From contig OY856409.1 of assembly GCA_963693085.1 (NCBI GenBank), forward strand, positions 1,334,917,915 to 1,334,981,914: 64,000 nt of DNA, read 5' to 3'. A program made the translations under genes and the position numbers. The notes below the pieces were generated by a model that made no database searches, was not told the origin of the DNA, and was given only the letters and a program-made list of their open reading frames with translations. Below, piece by piece: positions 11,059 to 22,819 of the stretch. The stretch is from Alisma plantago-aquatica. Its lineage: Eukaryota; Streptophyta; Magnoliopsida; Alismatales; Alismataceae. Numbering within the stretch: the stretch's first letter is position 1; each line of letters starts with the position of its first letter.

Positions 11059-14000
11059 TGTTATAACCCCAATTTTTGGGTTCAAATAGTGAGAAATGTA
11101 ATTTCTCATATTAAAGCTAATTGAACAAATAATGATATGTTTTGTTTTGATTAAATGGATTCCATTCACAATAGCCTTGATTGGTTGTGTTTTGGGCTTT
11201 GTTGGCTATTGGGCCCAAATACCGAATAAATTCAATTAGTAAATGAATAATCGAAATTCTAAGAAAAGAAATATGTGGAAACCTCTGGGAGGCAGATCCA
11301 AAGAGGATTTCGTGCCTCTTGGGTTCCTTGGATACCAAGGAGTCCAAGGTTGCAAAAAGAAAGCAATAAGAAATGAAAAGATTAATTATGTATTTCTTTA
11401 TTAAGAAAGAAATTGAAAACAATGAGAAAATGTGGAAAATAAGTATAATTGAGTCATCCTTGGTGGAATTTCGTATCCCAAGGATTACTAATAATAAAAG
11501 GAATATCAATGAGGAAAATTAAAGAGAAATAATGATAAACCCTCAAAAAGAAATATTTGATGAAGAAATAAACATAATAATGTATAATAATGCATATAGG
11601 TGCATTAAGTAGGATAATAAGTATCCAATCAAAAGAATTTCGAAATAAGGGAATATCTTGGGATCCAAGGAGTCCCAATAAAAAGGAAAGAAAGAGAAAA
11701 TACCTAATTTTCAAAATAAGAGGATAATAAAGAGAGAGAAATAGAGAGAGAGAGAGATGGTTGCTTCACAACCAAGGAAAGTAGGTTTCCTCTCAAGTTT
11801 AGGACTTGAGTCCTCTTAGGGCATGCCTTAGGGCTTTGTTTCTCACCCCTTATATAAGGGTAGAGCTCTGGTTCAGAGGGGAGGAGAACCCCACATTTCT
11901 CTACTCTCTTCTTCAACCTTGCCACCATGCTAACCCTAATCGGAAGGGGATGGTGCGATCCCAGGAGCTATGAGAATAGTTAAAGGGTTGGAGACACTTT
12001 TACAACACAGTAGAAGTCTTGGTGTTTGCTTTCCTAGACTCCTCGCTCTGGCGCGATGCCTGCAAGTGGGTTGCAGGGTAGCCGCAGCCGCAACCCTATT
12101 GGGTTGGTCTCCGACCAATTGGCTGCATGCCAGATGATGCCTTCACCTGCGAGAGGATGTGGCGGAGATAGGGGGTGAACTCTGAGGTGGTTCACGCCCG
12201 AGAAAGGTGGGAGATGAACCTGCAGTAAGGCTGCATCTCGGCCGCGAGCTGTAGATTCATGGAGCTAGTTCCGGTCATCCTAGACATTTAAAGGGGCACC
12301 ATCGCCTGCGGGAGGGGAGGACGTAGGCAAGGGGGGAGTTCCGATGTGTTTCGAGCCCCGAGGTGGTGAGGAGAAGCCGCGGAACTCTGCCAACCGCCGG
12401 CTAGGGCGGCAGCCTGGAACTCGCGCAAGGAAGAAGAAGTGTGGGTGACATTGGACCGAAATGCCCCTCGGGCATGTGAAGCAATGACCAGAAACGTGGG
12501 GGTAGTTTCAACCTTGCGTTATGTTTTAAGTTGTCCTGGATCGCGCTGGATAAAAGGGCACGCATGGGCTGACGTGTCAGCCTCTCATTGGCCGAGTAAG
12601 TGTTTTTCTTGCAAAATCCGTAACTAGTGAACCATAGCTCGGATTAAAACAAGCTATATATGAATTTTGATCCTCAGAACGAGGGGAATTCAATAAAAAT
12701 ATATTCAGAAGCTAATTCCTCTTGCAATTCGAAAAGTAGTGTAATGTATGAACTTTAATGTATTAATGGTAAAGAAACCCTACTTTGATATGATTAAAGT
12801 GATTAATAGGATTTAATGGATCATTAGAGTTGATATTAACCTGTTAAATGTAAAAAGGTACATTAAGATAGAAAAGGATGATCTTTGTACGTATTAGTTT
12901 AATTTGAAGATTATGTACATAGATATGATAAAAAAATTGAAAAGTACATAAAGCTATCATCTTTAATGATTTAATTAATGAGGAACCCTTAGATTTGATA
13001 AAAGATGGATAATTCAAGTTGATATTAACTTGTTGTTAATAAAAGTGAAAATAGGATTTGAAAAAAGATGATCTTTTGATATAGTTGGTTTAACTTAGGG
13101 TTCTATGTACATGAATATGCCTTAATGGGATTAGAAACCGTAATTTATGTTGATATGAATTCTAATGGTTTTAATTGTACCAATCGAAGAATAAAATGGA
13201 AATATGATGATTCGAAGATAAATTGAGTACCAAAGACCTTTAATGTGAATTATTTGGATAATTAGTGTTTCCTAGTGTATAAAGGTGGAAATAGTAACAA
13301 ATAAGGTTCATATGTGAGTTGAACTATAATGAAAAATGATTTGTCAATTTGAAAGAAACCGAAGATGATAATTAGCCTTAATGTTTTGGATATGACCTAA
13401 AAGGATAAAGATAATAGTTTTAGTGTGAAAGAAACATATTAGATTTAATTGACATTCAATTGTGCCTATGATGCACTAAAATTAGGGTTTGTGAACTAAA
13501 AGAGCATTAAAAGTGATAAATGCATAATGAAATTAGGGTTTGTGAACTAAAAGAGCATTAAAAGTGATATCCTGAAATTAGGGTTTATGAACTAAAAGAG
13601 CATTAAAAGTGATAAATGCATAATGAAGGCTAAAACCCTAATAAAACCCTAAAGTTGGCCTAGAAATCATAAGGTGGAATCTAAGTTGATCTTGAGGATG
13701 TTTGAATAAAACAATGACACTTGAATGTTATGAATTATTTTCAGGATATTGTTGATTGCCTGTTAATTGTGTTGAATGTTAATGCATGGACATCAAGTTA
13801 CTATGGATCAGGTATGTGGTTACCATTATGAATAACTGCTATAGTTTCCTGATGTATTCTTGGATGTTTAATCGCATTGAATGCAACTAAACTGTTGGAT
13901 GTTTATTTATTTCATGCCACTATAAAGTGACTATGATTATCACCATAAATGTGCATGTATAACTGGCTAGATCCGGGTCCACCTCTGTTACTTTGAAAAG

Positions 14001-14611
14001 GCTAAAAAGGGGTAATCCTAGAGTAAGGTCTAGGTTACCGTGAGTTAGAGACCCTTTAGCAAATCCCGAGTTAAGGAGTGGACTACTTACGAGTAGTGCC
14101 ATGTGACTCAACCCTAGAAATTGGTTCACTTATAGGTGGATCATGAGGGGGTTTAATGGGGACAACACAGAGGATAGAGTACCCTTGGATCGCGGAGTTA
14201 TATCTAAAACGTAATATTGGTTGTTAAATAAGTAATTGAATGATTACATTGTTATCATAGTTGCATGTTTATTGTTTTCCCCACATACCAGCTTCGGCTG
14301 ACCGACGTTTTGTTTGTCGGCGTTTTAGGTACAATGAAAAGGACAAACAGTAAAGTGGCACATGTGATACTAAAAGAGAATTAAAGTGAAAGGAGGATTA
14401 GATAGATTAGTATCGATGTGGATAGAAGTTTAGAGATCCAAGTTTTCAAAAGGTATGTAAAGAAAAATTTTATTACCATTTTCAGTATAGTCTGTTAGAA
14501 TTTAATAATTGTTATTGGTTATATGTCGAACCTTTGATCCGGAATTTATGGGTGCGGCTTCAACCTCTCGGTCTCCCTTAATTGGGGGTTATCGGAAGTG
14601 GGGTCGTAACA
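11059..14611 (+). repeat. 3' LTR of gypsy element A (3553 bp)
   Basis: Partner of 3339-6788, with the same ends and TATA (11848-11859). It is about 100 bases longer, mostly because a segment present once in A1 (near 5753-5805) occurs three times here (13479-13626). It is followed by the target duplication TCCTC (14612-14616). Confidence 0.9.
13479..13626 (+). repeat. Local triplication inside LTR A2
   Basis: Three tandem copies of a roughly 40-52 base unit beginning AAATTAGGGTTTGTGAAC and running through AGAGCATTAAAAGTGAT. The first and third are followed by AAATGCATAATGA. LTR A1 has a single copy, so the expansion arose after or during the last replication cycle. Confidence 0.85.
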
Positions 14612-14616
14612 TCCTC

Positions 14617-15593
14617 CTCCCTCCTCTAAGGTGCAATGGCGTGGGATGATGGTGGAATAGGGGCAAAACACTAGGAAACTAGGGTTTTGATGGTGAAAAG
14701 GAGTGGAATGGAGGTGGAAATGGAGTGGAATGGGTGGAATGTGAAAATGGGGAGCTAAGAGGTGGTAGAAGGTAGATAACCTTGTACTAGGGCCACCACC
14801 TAGGTATATATAGGTGTGGGGGAAGCACTAGGTCAAGTAGAGGAAATATGGGTAAAGTAGTGAAAAAATAGCTAGGTTTTTGTGAGTAGCACAGCCGTGG
14901 TGGGGAAGGGTGAGAACGGTCGTGGTTGACGAGAATGATTGAGGTGAAAAATGGATAAAAATCACAGTAACTAGGTTGGTTTTGAACTAGAAGTAGCACG
15001 GCCGTGGTGGTCACCACGGCTGTGGTGGCTAGGATTGCTCATCCCTTTCTCTACTCCACGGATGTTCTGCTCTAAAGGTCTCATAGTTGTGTAGCGCGGC
15101 ATGGCTGTTCTGTAGTCAACACACCACTGCCATTCTGAGTGGCAGGGCCATGGTGATCTCTGCTTTGCACGAAGGTTACTCTGTTGATTCGCAAGTATGC
15201 TTGCGCATCCGTTCTATGGTACCACGGTCATGTTGGCCTTGAGATCAACACTTGAACTTGTTTCTTTGGATTTTCTTGGACATCTTTGCTTTAATGAAGC
15301 TTTGTCCACTAGGGGTAGGTTGAGGGAGCATCAAACTTCACTTTAGGCCTCTCCAAGGGTAGAGAAACCCTAGGATCACTCCTTCTCTCTCTCTTCCATC
15401 AAGCATGGTCCAAATGCCTGAAAAACATGCAAATAATGTCCATAAGTGCATTTTATACAAATATGCATATTGAGGGAAATAACATGTAATCTAACAGGTA
15501 TAGATATGATTGAAATGTAATATGACACAAGATGAAACCCTAAAATATGATTAAATTAATACATAAGCTTCAACACCATCATAAATAGACTTG
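14617..15593 (-). repeat. Solo LTR of family B, second part (inverted)
   Basis: Continuation of 1987-3338 after removal of element A. Landmarks in reverse complement are the TATATATAGG box (14812-14822), CACGGCCGTGGTGG palindromes (14999-15030), and the LTR start block with CATATTGAGGGAAATAACATG (15465-15485). The far end is less similar to the young B copies. I place it at 15593 because AATAGA (15594-15599) repeats the left flank and the S gag frame resumes directly after it. Confidence 0.7.
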
Positions 15594-15599
15594 CTCAAT

Positions 15600-17128
15600 T
15601 GGGCCACCCCATGGATAGAGGGACCATCAACTCCAAGATTCTAAGGTCTATACCCAAGATATGGGAATCCAAGGTGACTTCAACTGAAGAAGTTAGAAGC
15701 CTTGATGACATTGCTACAAAGAGCTCATTGGCAACCTTTAAGATCATGATCCAAGACTTGACAAGCTAGAACAAGATGAAAAGCAAGAAGAGAAAGAATC
15801 AAAGAATATCAAAGACAATACCTTCAACGCTCAAGTAGAGGCAATGATTTTTTAACAACAACTTGCTTGTCGGTCCTCTCCTCTCTCCTCAAGTGAATAT
15901 GAAGCCTTAGTGACCATGAAGAAAACTACTCCAAGGGCAAACACTTCAAGAGAAAACCATCCTCCTCCTCTAATCCAAGAAGCTATGATTGTGGGCAAAA
16001 GGGACACTACAAGAATGAATGCCCCAAGGATGAAAAGTCCTAACACAAGAGTAACTCCAAGAAAAGGGAGGACTACAAGAAGGATGGCAAGTAAAATAAG
16101 AAGGAAAAGAAGAACAAAAGGGAAAAAAAAGATGCAGCCCATGCCACATAGGAGGACTCCTCTTCTAGTGAAGCAAGTTCTAATGAGGGAGAATGCCATC
16201 TTGCGCTCATGGACTCTACAAGTGAAGACATTGGTGAGGTAAGTGAGGTAAGCTTACATGAGTTATCCAAGGAAACTATAATTGACAAGATTAATGCTAT
16301 CTGGTCTTCTTATTCCAAATGCAAATCTAAGAAGAAGATGTTAGGGATAGCATAGATGATTTGTATGTTAAAATTGATATTCTTGATTTAAATGAAAAAG
16401 TGCATCTTGATAGCATTTATTCCATGCAAATGAAGTTTCTTGATTTTGAGCTCCAATACAATGGAGTTGAAGTAGAGAATGACATCTACCTTAAGAACAT
16501 CAATAGTCTTAAGGAAGAAAACCAAGCCCTAGTAGATGAGCTTGTTTCACTTAGAACTAAAAATTATGATCTTAACCTTGCTTGTGATGCTATTAAGGAT
16601 GAGAATAGGATTTATCATGATGAGAGTGTTATGCTTAGAACTGAAAATTCTAAATTTATTTCTCAAGTCAATGATATCTTTTCTAGACCTTTATTGCCAA
16701 GTAATGAAGCTATTGGTTTTACTTTAGAAAAATATTCTTATCTTACTAAAGCCCTCTGTTTGGAGGTCGACTTACTTCATGCACAAGATGATCTTGCTAT
16801 CTTATCTTCTAATGTAATTACTCTTAGTTAATATAATCACAAACTAAGAGCTTCCTTGCAGAAATTCCTTAAAGGGAAAAAGTCCCTCAATGAAGTTCTA
16901 AATCACTATACCAAACAAGTTGGTACTAGTGGTTTGGGATATGTAGGGGGAGATACAAAGAGAAAGAGAAAGGGTAATGGTAAGAAAAAGAGAAAGGAAC
17001 CTCCTATTTTCCATGGAGAGTCATTCGGCTCTAAGAACCCTATGGTTTGTGTGCATTGTAAGAGTGATGACCATTACTCTACTTATTGTCCTTATGGAGA
17101 GAAGGGGACCAACCCAAAGATGAAATGA
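15600..17128 (+). pseudogene. gag: gag middle and C-terminal part of element S
   Basis: Continues the capsid frame (LAQLGHPMDRG, then TINSKILRSIPKIWESKVTS), followed by a stop-ridden linker. A CCHC zinc knuckle follows at about 15981-16025 (DCGQKGHYKNEC, with the first Cys replaced by Ser). From 16361 the frame is open except for one TAA at 16829. It encodes a long predicted coiled coil rich in Leu, Glu and Lys, a basic stretch (KRKRKGNGKKKRK), a second intact CCHC knuckle (CVHCKSDDHYSTYC), and a stop at 17126-17128. The coiled coil followed by KGKKSLNEVLNHYTKQ and GLGY is the hallmark of the Sirevirus gag C-terminus. The pol frame follows only after the CACTA1 insertion. Confidence 0.85.
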
Positions 17129-17155
17129 GTCCCCAAGCTAACAACGTATCCCAAG

Positions 17156-17158
17156 GTT
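17156..17158. repeat. Target-site duplication of CACTA1 (left)
   Basis: GTT precedes the left terminal inverted repeat; GTT also follows the right one (30672-30674). A three-base duplication is diagnostic of CACTA elements. Confidence 0.8.
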
Positions 17159-17720
17159 TACTACTACAGAAATGGTTTATAATGTCATATTTACAGGCGT
17201 CGGTTGTATCCAAGACACCAACGCCTAAACCCTACAACATCGGTTAAATATAAAAACTGACATCTATCTGTGAAGAGTGGCTAGACACGGGTATCACTTT
17301 TTAGTTAGCGTCGGTTCCTCAATAAGCAAGTGACGCCTAAAATCTACCGCCAAATCCAAATCTTCCAGTGAAAAAAAATTACCTCAAATTTAACATACGG
17401 CGTTGGTTGTTAACAAATCAGTCGACGACTAAAGGTTTTTCACGAGATAGAAATTTGGCCCACTTTTATCGTCAGTTATCTTGAAATAGCCGACGCTGAT
17501 GTGTGTTCATGCGCTGTCACCGCCAAAATTTTCACCCCCATTTGGCGTCAGTTCTTCTACATAACCGACGACTGTGGTCATAATTTGAGAACTTTTTTTT
17601 GTCAGCATATGTAGATAGAAGTCAGTTTTCTAGTTGGAACCGACGACTATCATTGAACATAGGTGTTGGTTTTTGTTTGATAACCGACGCCTAAAGTTTT
17701 AAGTGTCGGTTGGTTTTAAT
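17159..17720. repeat. Left subterminal repeat array of CACTA1
   Basis: About seven degenerate units of GCGTCGGTT and its complement AACCGACGC, many paired head to head around a 10-15 base AT-rich spacer (for example GTGTCGGTTGG...AACCGACACC at 17702-17729). In En/Spm-type elements such motifs are binding sites for the element-encoded DNA-binding protein. Confidence 0.75.
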
Positions 17721-17756
17721 AACCGACACCTATTGTTAACTTAATAGCACCCACGT

Positions 17757-17965
17757 GAGCCAGACTCTTCCCCTTTCTCTGTTTCATTTCTGATTTCAAC
17801 TATTTCTTCCTCTGACATTCCAACCACCGCCGCTCTGTTGCCGCTGCTCTGCTGTCATCACTGCCACCGCTACTCTGCCGCCGTCGCTACCGCCACTGCT
17901 CACCTACTGCCGCCCTTCGCTTCTCTCATTTTCTCCTCCACCGCCAACCTAAGCAAGTGAGCTAT
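17757..17965 (+). promoter_or_regulatory. Probable 5' leader of the CACTA1 transposase transcript
   Basis: CT-rich, then GCC-rich sequence with repeated GCCGCC/CTGCCACCG stretches and no long frame, ending in AAGCAAGTGAG, a possible splice donor. Its position between the subterminal repeats and the transposase ATG suits an untranslated leader with a first intron reaching to about 19350. No clear TATA box was picked. Confidence 0.4.
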
Positions 17966-18035
17966 ACCCCTCCTTTTCTAAGCTTAACCCCTCCTTATCC
18001 GCTTGTATACCCCTCCTCCGTCGCCGACCTGAGTA

Positions 18036-18540
18036 GTACGGGCACTCACCCTCGCCCAGGCGGGGCCTAGGCGGCCCAGGCGTTCACCTAGGGTCCCAAA
18101 CCCAGGCGCCCAGCCTAGTTAGGCCTCTGGGTGGCCTGGTCAGTCTAGGCGGACTCTTGGGCGGCGCCAAGGGACGCCTAGGCTACTGCTGGGCATTTTT
18201 TTAATTAAGTTATTTACTTATTTTTTTATTTATGTACTTATTTTGTTATTATTTAGTCATCTACTTATTTAAATTTTTTATCAACTGATTTAACTTTATT
18301 GATCAATTGATCTGTATTTATTCATCTACTGTTTGTATTTAGTTATATACTAATTCAAGAATTAATTGATCATCTACGGATTTATATTAGTTTATCAATA
18401 GATTTGTATTTATTCATCTACTTATTTGTATTTTTTTGTCTACTATTTTTTATTTAGTTATCTACTCATTTGAATTTATTTGTGTACTGCTTTTGAAATT
18501 ATATAATCATCTAGTGATGTAACTTTATCACAGGCTCATT
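18036..18540. other. GC-rich block followed by AT-rich degenerate repeats
   Basis: 18036-18190 is dense in CCTAGGCGG, GGCGCC and CCCAGGCG motifs on both strands. 18190-18540 is over 75 per cent A+T by eye, with loosely repeated TTTATTCATCTACTTATTTG units. The abrupt change suggests a separate small repeat inserted in the CACTA1 leader intron. No terminal repeats or target duplication could be fixed, so the family is unknown. Confidence 0.45.
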
Positions 18541-18797
18541 ATGAACCATTAGATCTTGATCTTAGGGTATCTCTACTGTCCTAACTATGAAATTGGTAAC
18601 TTGTTTCCTTGTTGAGTATATTGAGAATCCTAATCACCCTTCTTGCTTAATGATAAATTGTAATGCACACATGTGACATGCTTGGAATGTAAATGATGAA
18701 CTTTTCCCTAGATTGCCAATCATGCTTCTAAAGACATCAATAATCACCCTAACTTGAAGAACTAGGATATGAATGATGAAACTAGGATTGTAGGTAT

Positions 18798-19235
18798 AAG
18801 AATGACAACACATGTATTTGTTGGCCTAGAAACACGTCCAAGATTTACTCATTAGGAGTAAATCTTGGATAGTCCCCAGTTTGGGACTATTCTTGAACAC
18901 CTAATCTCACTTAGGATGTAAGTGTATAATGTGTATTGGGTTTTCAAGAAAATTTCGGCAGCATTTCCCCGTTTGTTCTCTAAGTACATATGTACTTGGA
19001 GAACAATGGGGAAATGCTGTCAAAATTTTCTTGAAAACCCAATACACGTCATACACTTACTAGTGAGATTAGGTGTTCAAGAATGGGATAGGTGGTACAC
19101 ATTTATTATATATAAGAATGACAAAACATGTATTTGTTGTCCTAGAAACTCGTCCAAGATTTACTCATTAGGAGTAAATCTTGGATAGTCCCCGGTTTGG
19201 GACTGTTCTTGAACACTTAATCTCACTTAGGATGT
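18798..19235. repeat. Long inverted repeat flanked by 122-bp direct repeats
   Basis: 18890-18990 and 18991-19083 form a near-perfect hairpin centred on AAGTACATATGTACTT. On either side are direct copies of a 122-base segment (18798-18919 and 19114-19235, offset 316). Each of these contains its own small palindrome (AAGATTTACTC and GAGTAAATCTT). It lies in the leader region just upstream of the transposase ATG. Confidence 0.8.
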
Positions 19236-19354
19236 TTTAACCATTTATTATATATGAGACCTTAAACCCTAAAGTTTTAATCATAAACTCTAATATTTTA
19301 ACCCTAGACCCTAATCTTGTTCTAATATATACTTGTTTTCTCTTTGATCATAAA

Positions 19355-22300
19355 ATGGACAGATCATGGATGTCCATTCGAAATCACTACACCCCAGAGA
19401 TCATTTCTGGTCTTGATCAGTTTATTAGATTTGCCGAGGAACATAGGAAAAAACATGGAGATAGGTTCTATTGTCCATGTAGGCATTGCGGTAACAACTA
19501 GAAAGTCATCACTGGTGACGAAATCAAAAGTCATGTCATGTGCAACGGGATTGTACAAGGCTATACAGAATGGCACTGGCATGGAGAGATTTTAAACCTA
19601 AAATCAGTGGATGTCGATAGCAGTGCTTGTGTGGAAGAAGAAATTGCCTCCGATGACGTAGATGTGAATGAACCAGTTTCAGTAGACATCATTGATGCGA
19701 TGTTGCATAGTTGTGGGGTAGAGCACACTGATCTACCTCCCATGTTTAGAAACATTGTACATGATGTTGAGATACCGTTAAACACATGTTGTAAGTTTAC
19801 GAAGCTTAGCGCTGTGTTGAGATTGTATAAGCTGAAAGCTAACAATAAATGGAGCGAAAAAAGCTTCACGTCATTATTGTCTTTGTTGAAAGAAATTCTT
19901 CCTGAAGGAAACGAGCTGCCAATCTCAACATATCAGTTAAAGAAATTGTTGTGCCCAATGGGAATGGAGGCCAAGAAGATACACGCATTCCCGAATGATT
20001 GTGTATTATTTCAAAAGGACTATGTGGATTTGAAAGATTGTCCAAAATGTGGTGCGTCAAGATATAAATTGACGACTTCAGGGGAGTCCAAAACTGGTTC
20101 TCCTGCCAAGGTGATGTGGTATCTACCTATAATACCATGGTTTCAATGCTTGTTTGCCAATCTGATAGATGTAAAGAATTTGAGGTGGCATGCAGATGTT
20201 AAGAAAAATAATGATGGGATCCTACGACATGCGTCTGATTTCCCACAGTGGAAGAAGATTGATTTATTGTACCCTAAATTTGGTGAAGAAGTCAGGAATC
20301 TAAGACTTGGGCTTTGTACATATGGGATTAATCTGTATGGGATGTTGAGCAGCCAACATAGCACTTAGCCAATTATGCTTGTTATATACAATCTTCTCCC
20401 TGGTTGTGTATGAAAAATAAGTATGTTATGTTGTCATTGTTGATATCGGGCCCTAAACAACCTGGAAATGATATCGACATTTATCATGAACCTCTGATTG
20501 ATGACTTGAAGAAGCTTTGGGGTGAAGGTGTGATGACCTATGATGCTTCATGAAGAGAGACATTTCGTTTGCACACAATGTTGTTTTGCATTGTGAATGA
20601 CTTTCCAACATATGGGAATTTGTCTGGATATAGTGTCAAAGGATCTAAAGTGTGTCCTATATGTGAAGAGAGCACTGATTCAATACGACTAAAACATGGC
20701 GGAAAGACTGTATATCTTGGTCATTGAAGGTTTCTTCCAAAATTCCATCTGTATCGTAGGCTGCGCAAAGCATTCAATGGATGGAATGAGGAACGGAGTG
20801 CACCTAAACCTATACCAGGGGAGGATGTTTATGACAGAGTAAAAAACATTGCCAATGAATTTGGTAAGAGATCACGATGTATGATGTCCACATGGAGTGA
20901 CAAATCTTTATTCAAGAAGAAGTCAATATTTTGGGATCTTCCTTATTGTTCTTTGGCAGTCAGGCATTGTATCGATGTCATGCACATTGAGAAAAATATC
21001 TGTGATAGCATCATCGGTACTCTGTTGAATATAGCAGGTAAGACTAAAGATGGGATAAAATCTAGAATGAACCTACATGAAATGGGAATAAGGACAGAAT
21101 TAACATAAGTAGTTAGTAGCGATCAGAGAACATACTTACCTCCTGCTTGTTACACGTTGTCTAGAAAGGAGAATAAAACTTTTTGTGAATGCTTGGTAAA
21201 TGTTAAGGTGCCACAGGGTTATTCATCCAACATCTGTAGATTGGTATCAATGAAAGATCTAAAGTTGATAGGTCTTAAATCTCATGATTGTCACATTCTA
21301 ATGCAACAAATATTGCCTATGGAAATTCGATCTATATTGCCGAAGCATGTAAGGTTTGCAATCACCAGACTTTGTTTCTTTTTCAACAGTCTGTGCAGCC
21401 AAGTTATTGACCCTGATACTCTCGATAAATTGTAAAGAGAAGTGGTTGTTACCCTATGTCAGCTTGAGATGTATTTTCCTCCTTTGTTATTTGGTATCAT
21501 GGTACATCTTGTTGTCCACTTGACTAGGGAAGTGAAAATATTGGGACCAGTTTTCTTGCATTAGATGTATCCATTTGAACGATACATGAGCATTTTTAAA
21601 GGTGATGTTCGAAACCGTTATCAGCCTGAAGGGAGTATTATTGAGGGTTATGTGGCGAGAGAGGTTATGGATTTTTGCAATGACTTTCTGAGTGGTAATG
21701 ACTCTCCTGTTAATGACAAGAATATTGAGGAGCATTTTGGAAAAGGAATTTTGGGATCACAGATGAAAGTAATCAGCCGTGAGCAGTTGGAACAAGGTCA
21801 CTTATATATTTTACACAACATCGACGAAGTGACTGTTTATATCAAGGAACATACCAATTTCATTAATAGACAATATCCTCGAGCCAATTCAATGTGGCTT
21901 GCTAGAGAGCATAACAAGACATTTATTAAGTGGTTTGAAGATAAAGTCTTACATCAACTATCTCAAACACCAGATAATCTTACTGAAACTATCAAATGCC
22001 TTGCATTTAAACCAAAATTGAATGTTATGTCTTATGAAGGGTTTGACATAAACGAATTCTCATATTACACAAAGTGTCAAGATGATAAGAGTGTCATCCA
22101 AAACAGTGGGGTCACCCTTCAAGCATCTTCATTTTTTTTGCAAGTGCAAAGGATAAGAGTCCACGTGAAGCTAAAATGTCATATTACGGTGTCATTGAAG
22201 ACATATGGGAGTTTTACTACATAGATTTTAGAATTCTGCTCTTTAAATGTAATTGGGTTGATAACACCAAAGGAGTTATAGTAGATGAATTAGGTTTCAC

Positions 22301-22598
22301 ATTAGTGAACTTTGAAAAGATTGGCGAGAAGGGTGAACCATTCATATTGGCATCACAGGAAAAACAAGTATTTTATATCGATGATCCTGCAAATGATAAA
22401 TGGTCGGTTGTTCTTCATGGTAAAAGACAGTTCATTGAAGATCCTATAGATGAAGAACAATACTATGATAAGTATGATGACTCTAGTCCATTCTCAGTTG
22501 GGTTGCCAACACCACCAAATATTGAAGCTAATGATGACTTGTATGTACGAGGAGATCATAATGAAGGATTGTTAATTGATAAAAGATCACAATATTAG
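19355..22598 (+). pseudogene. tnpD: CACTA1 TnpD-type transposase pseudogene
   Basis: Catalytic transposase of plant CACTA elements, acting in the nucleus on the element ends. The start ATG at 19355 opens with MDRSWM, the usual beginning of the transposase-associated N-terminal domain, which carries CPCRHC at residues 40-45; a TAG follows at residue 49 (19499). The frame then runs through the Transposase_21 region (WYLPIIPWFQ, a LRWHAD stretch, later LPPW-type and KQPGNDIDIYHEPLIDDL blocks, SGYSVKGSKVCPIC). DUF4218-like (AVRHCIDVMHIEKN, MYPFERYMSIFKG) and DUF4216-like (DIWEFYYIDFRI, FKCNWVD) C-terminal regions follow. Damage: frameshifts near 20370-20400 and in the T8 run near 22130, plus stops at 20551, 20725, 21106, 21433 and 21562. 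Several stops look like C-to-T changes. It ends at 22598. Confidence 0.85.
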
Positions 22599-22624
22599 AG
22601 GCATGCATGTTTATTTTTTTTATA

Positions 22625-22762
22625 TGTTTTATTTTTCTGAATGTGAACTTTATAATGTGAATGTGAACTTTACAATGTGAATTACTTTACAATGTGAATG
22701 TGAACTTTACAATGTGAATTACTTTACAATATGAACTTTACAATCTGAATGTGAACTTTCAG
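22625..22762 (+). repeat. Short tandem repeats between the two CACTA1 genes
   Basis: Repeats of AATGTGAACTTTACAATG and TGAATTACTTTACAATG, roughly 15-35 bases in period, fill the gap up to the ATG of the second gene. It may act as spacer or intron sequence; nothing more can be said. Confidence 0.6.
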
Positions 22763-22792
22763 ATGGCTGAGCATTCATATGATGACCGTGTT
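22763..22792 (+). pseudogene. CACTA1 second gene, start of exon 1 (split by CACTA2)
   Basis: ATG at 22763 reads MAEHSYDDRV, then CACTA2 begins at 22793. After the CACTA2 right duplication the frame resumes at 26832 with DDYHEGEDVNAPPHN and meets a consensus splice donor (GTAAGT, 26877). The unbroken frame and correct donor across the excision point are strong evidence for both the start codon and the nested insertion. Confidence 0.8.
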
Positions 22793-22819
22793 CACTAGTA
22801 TAGGGATGGTCTGTAGCGT

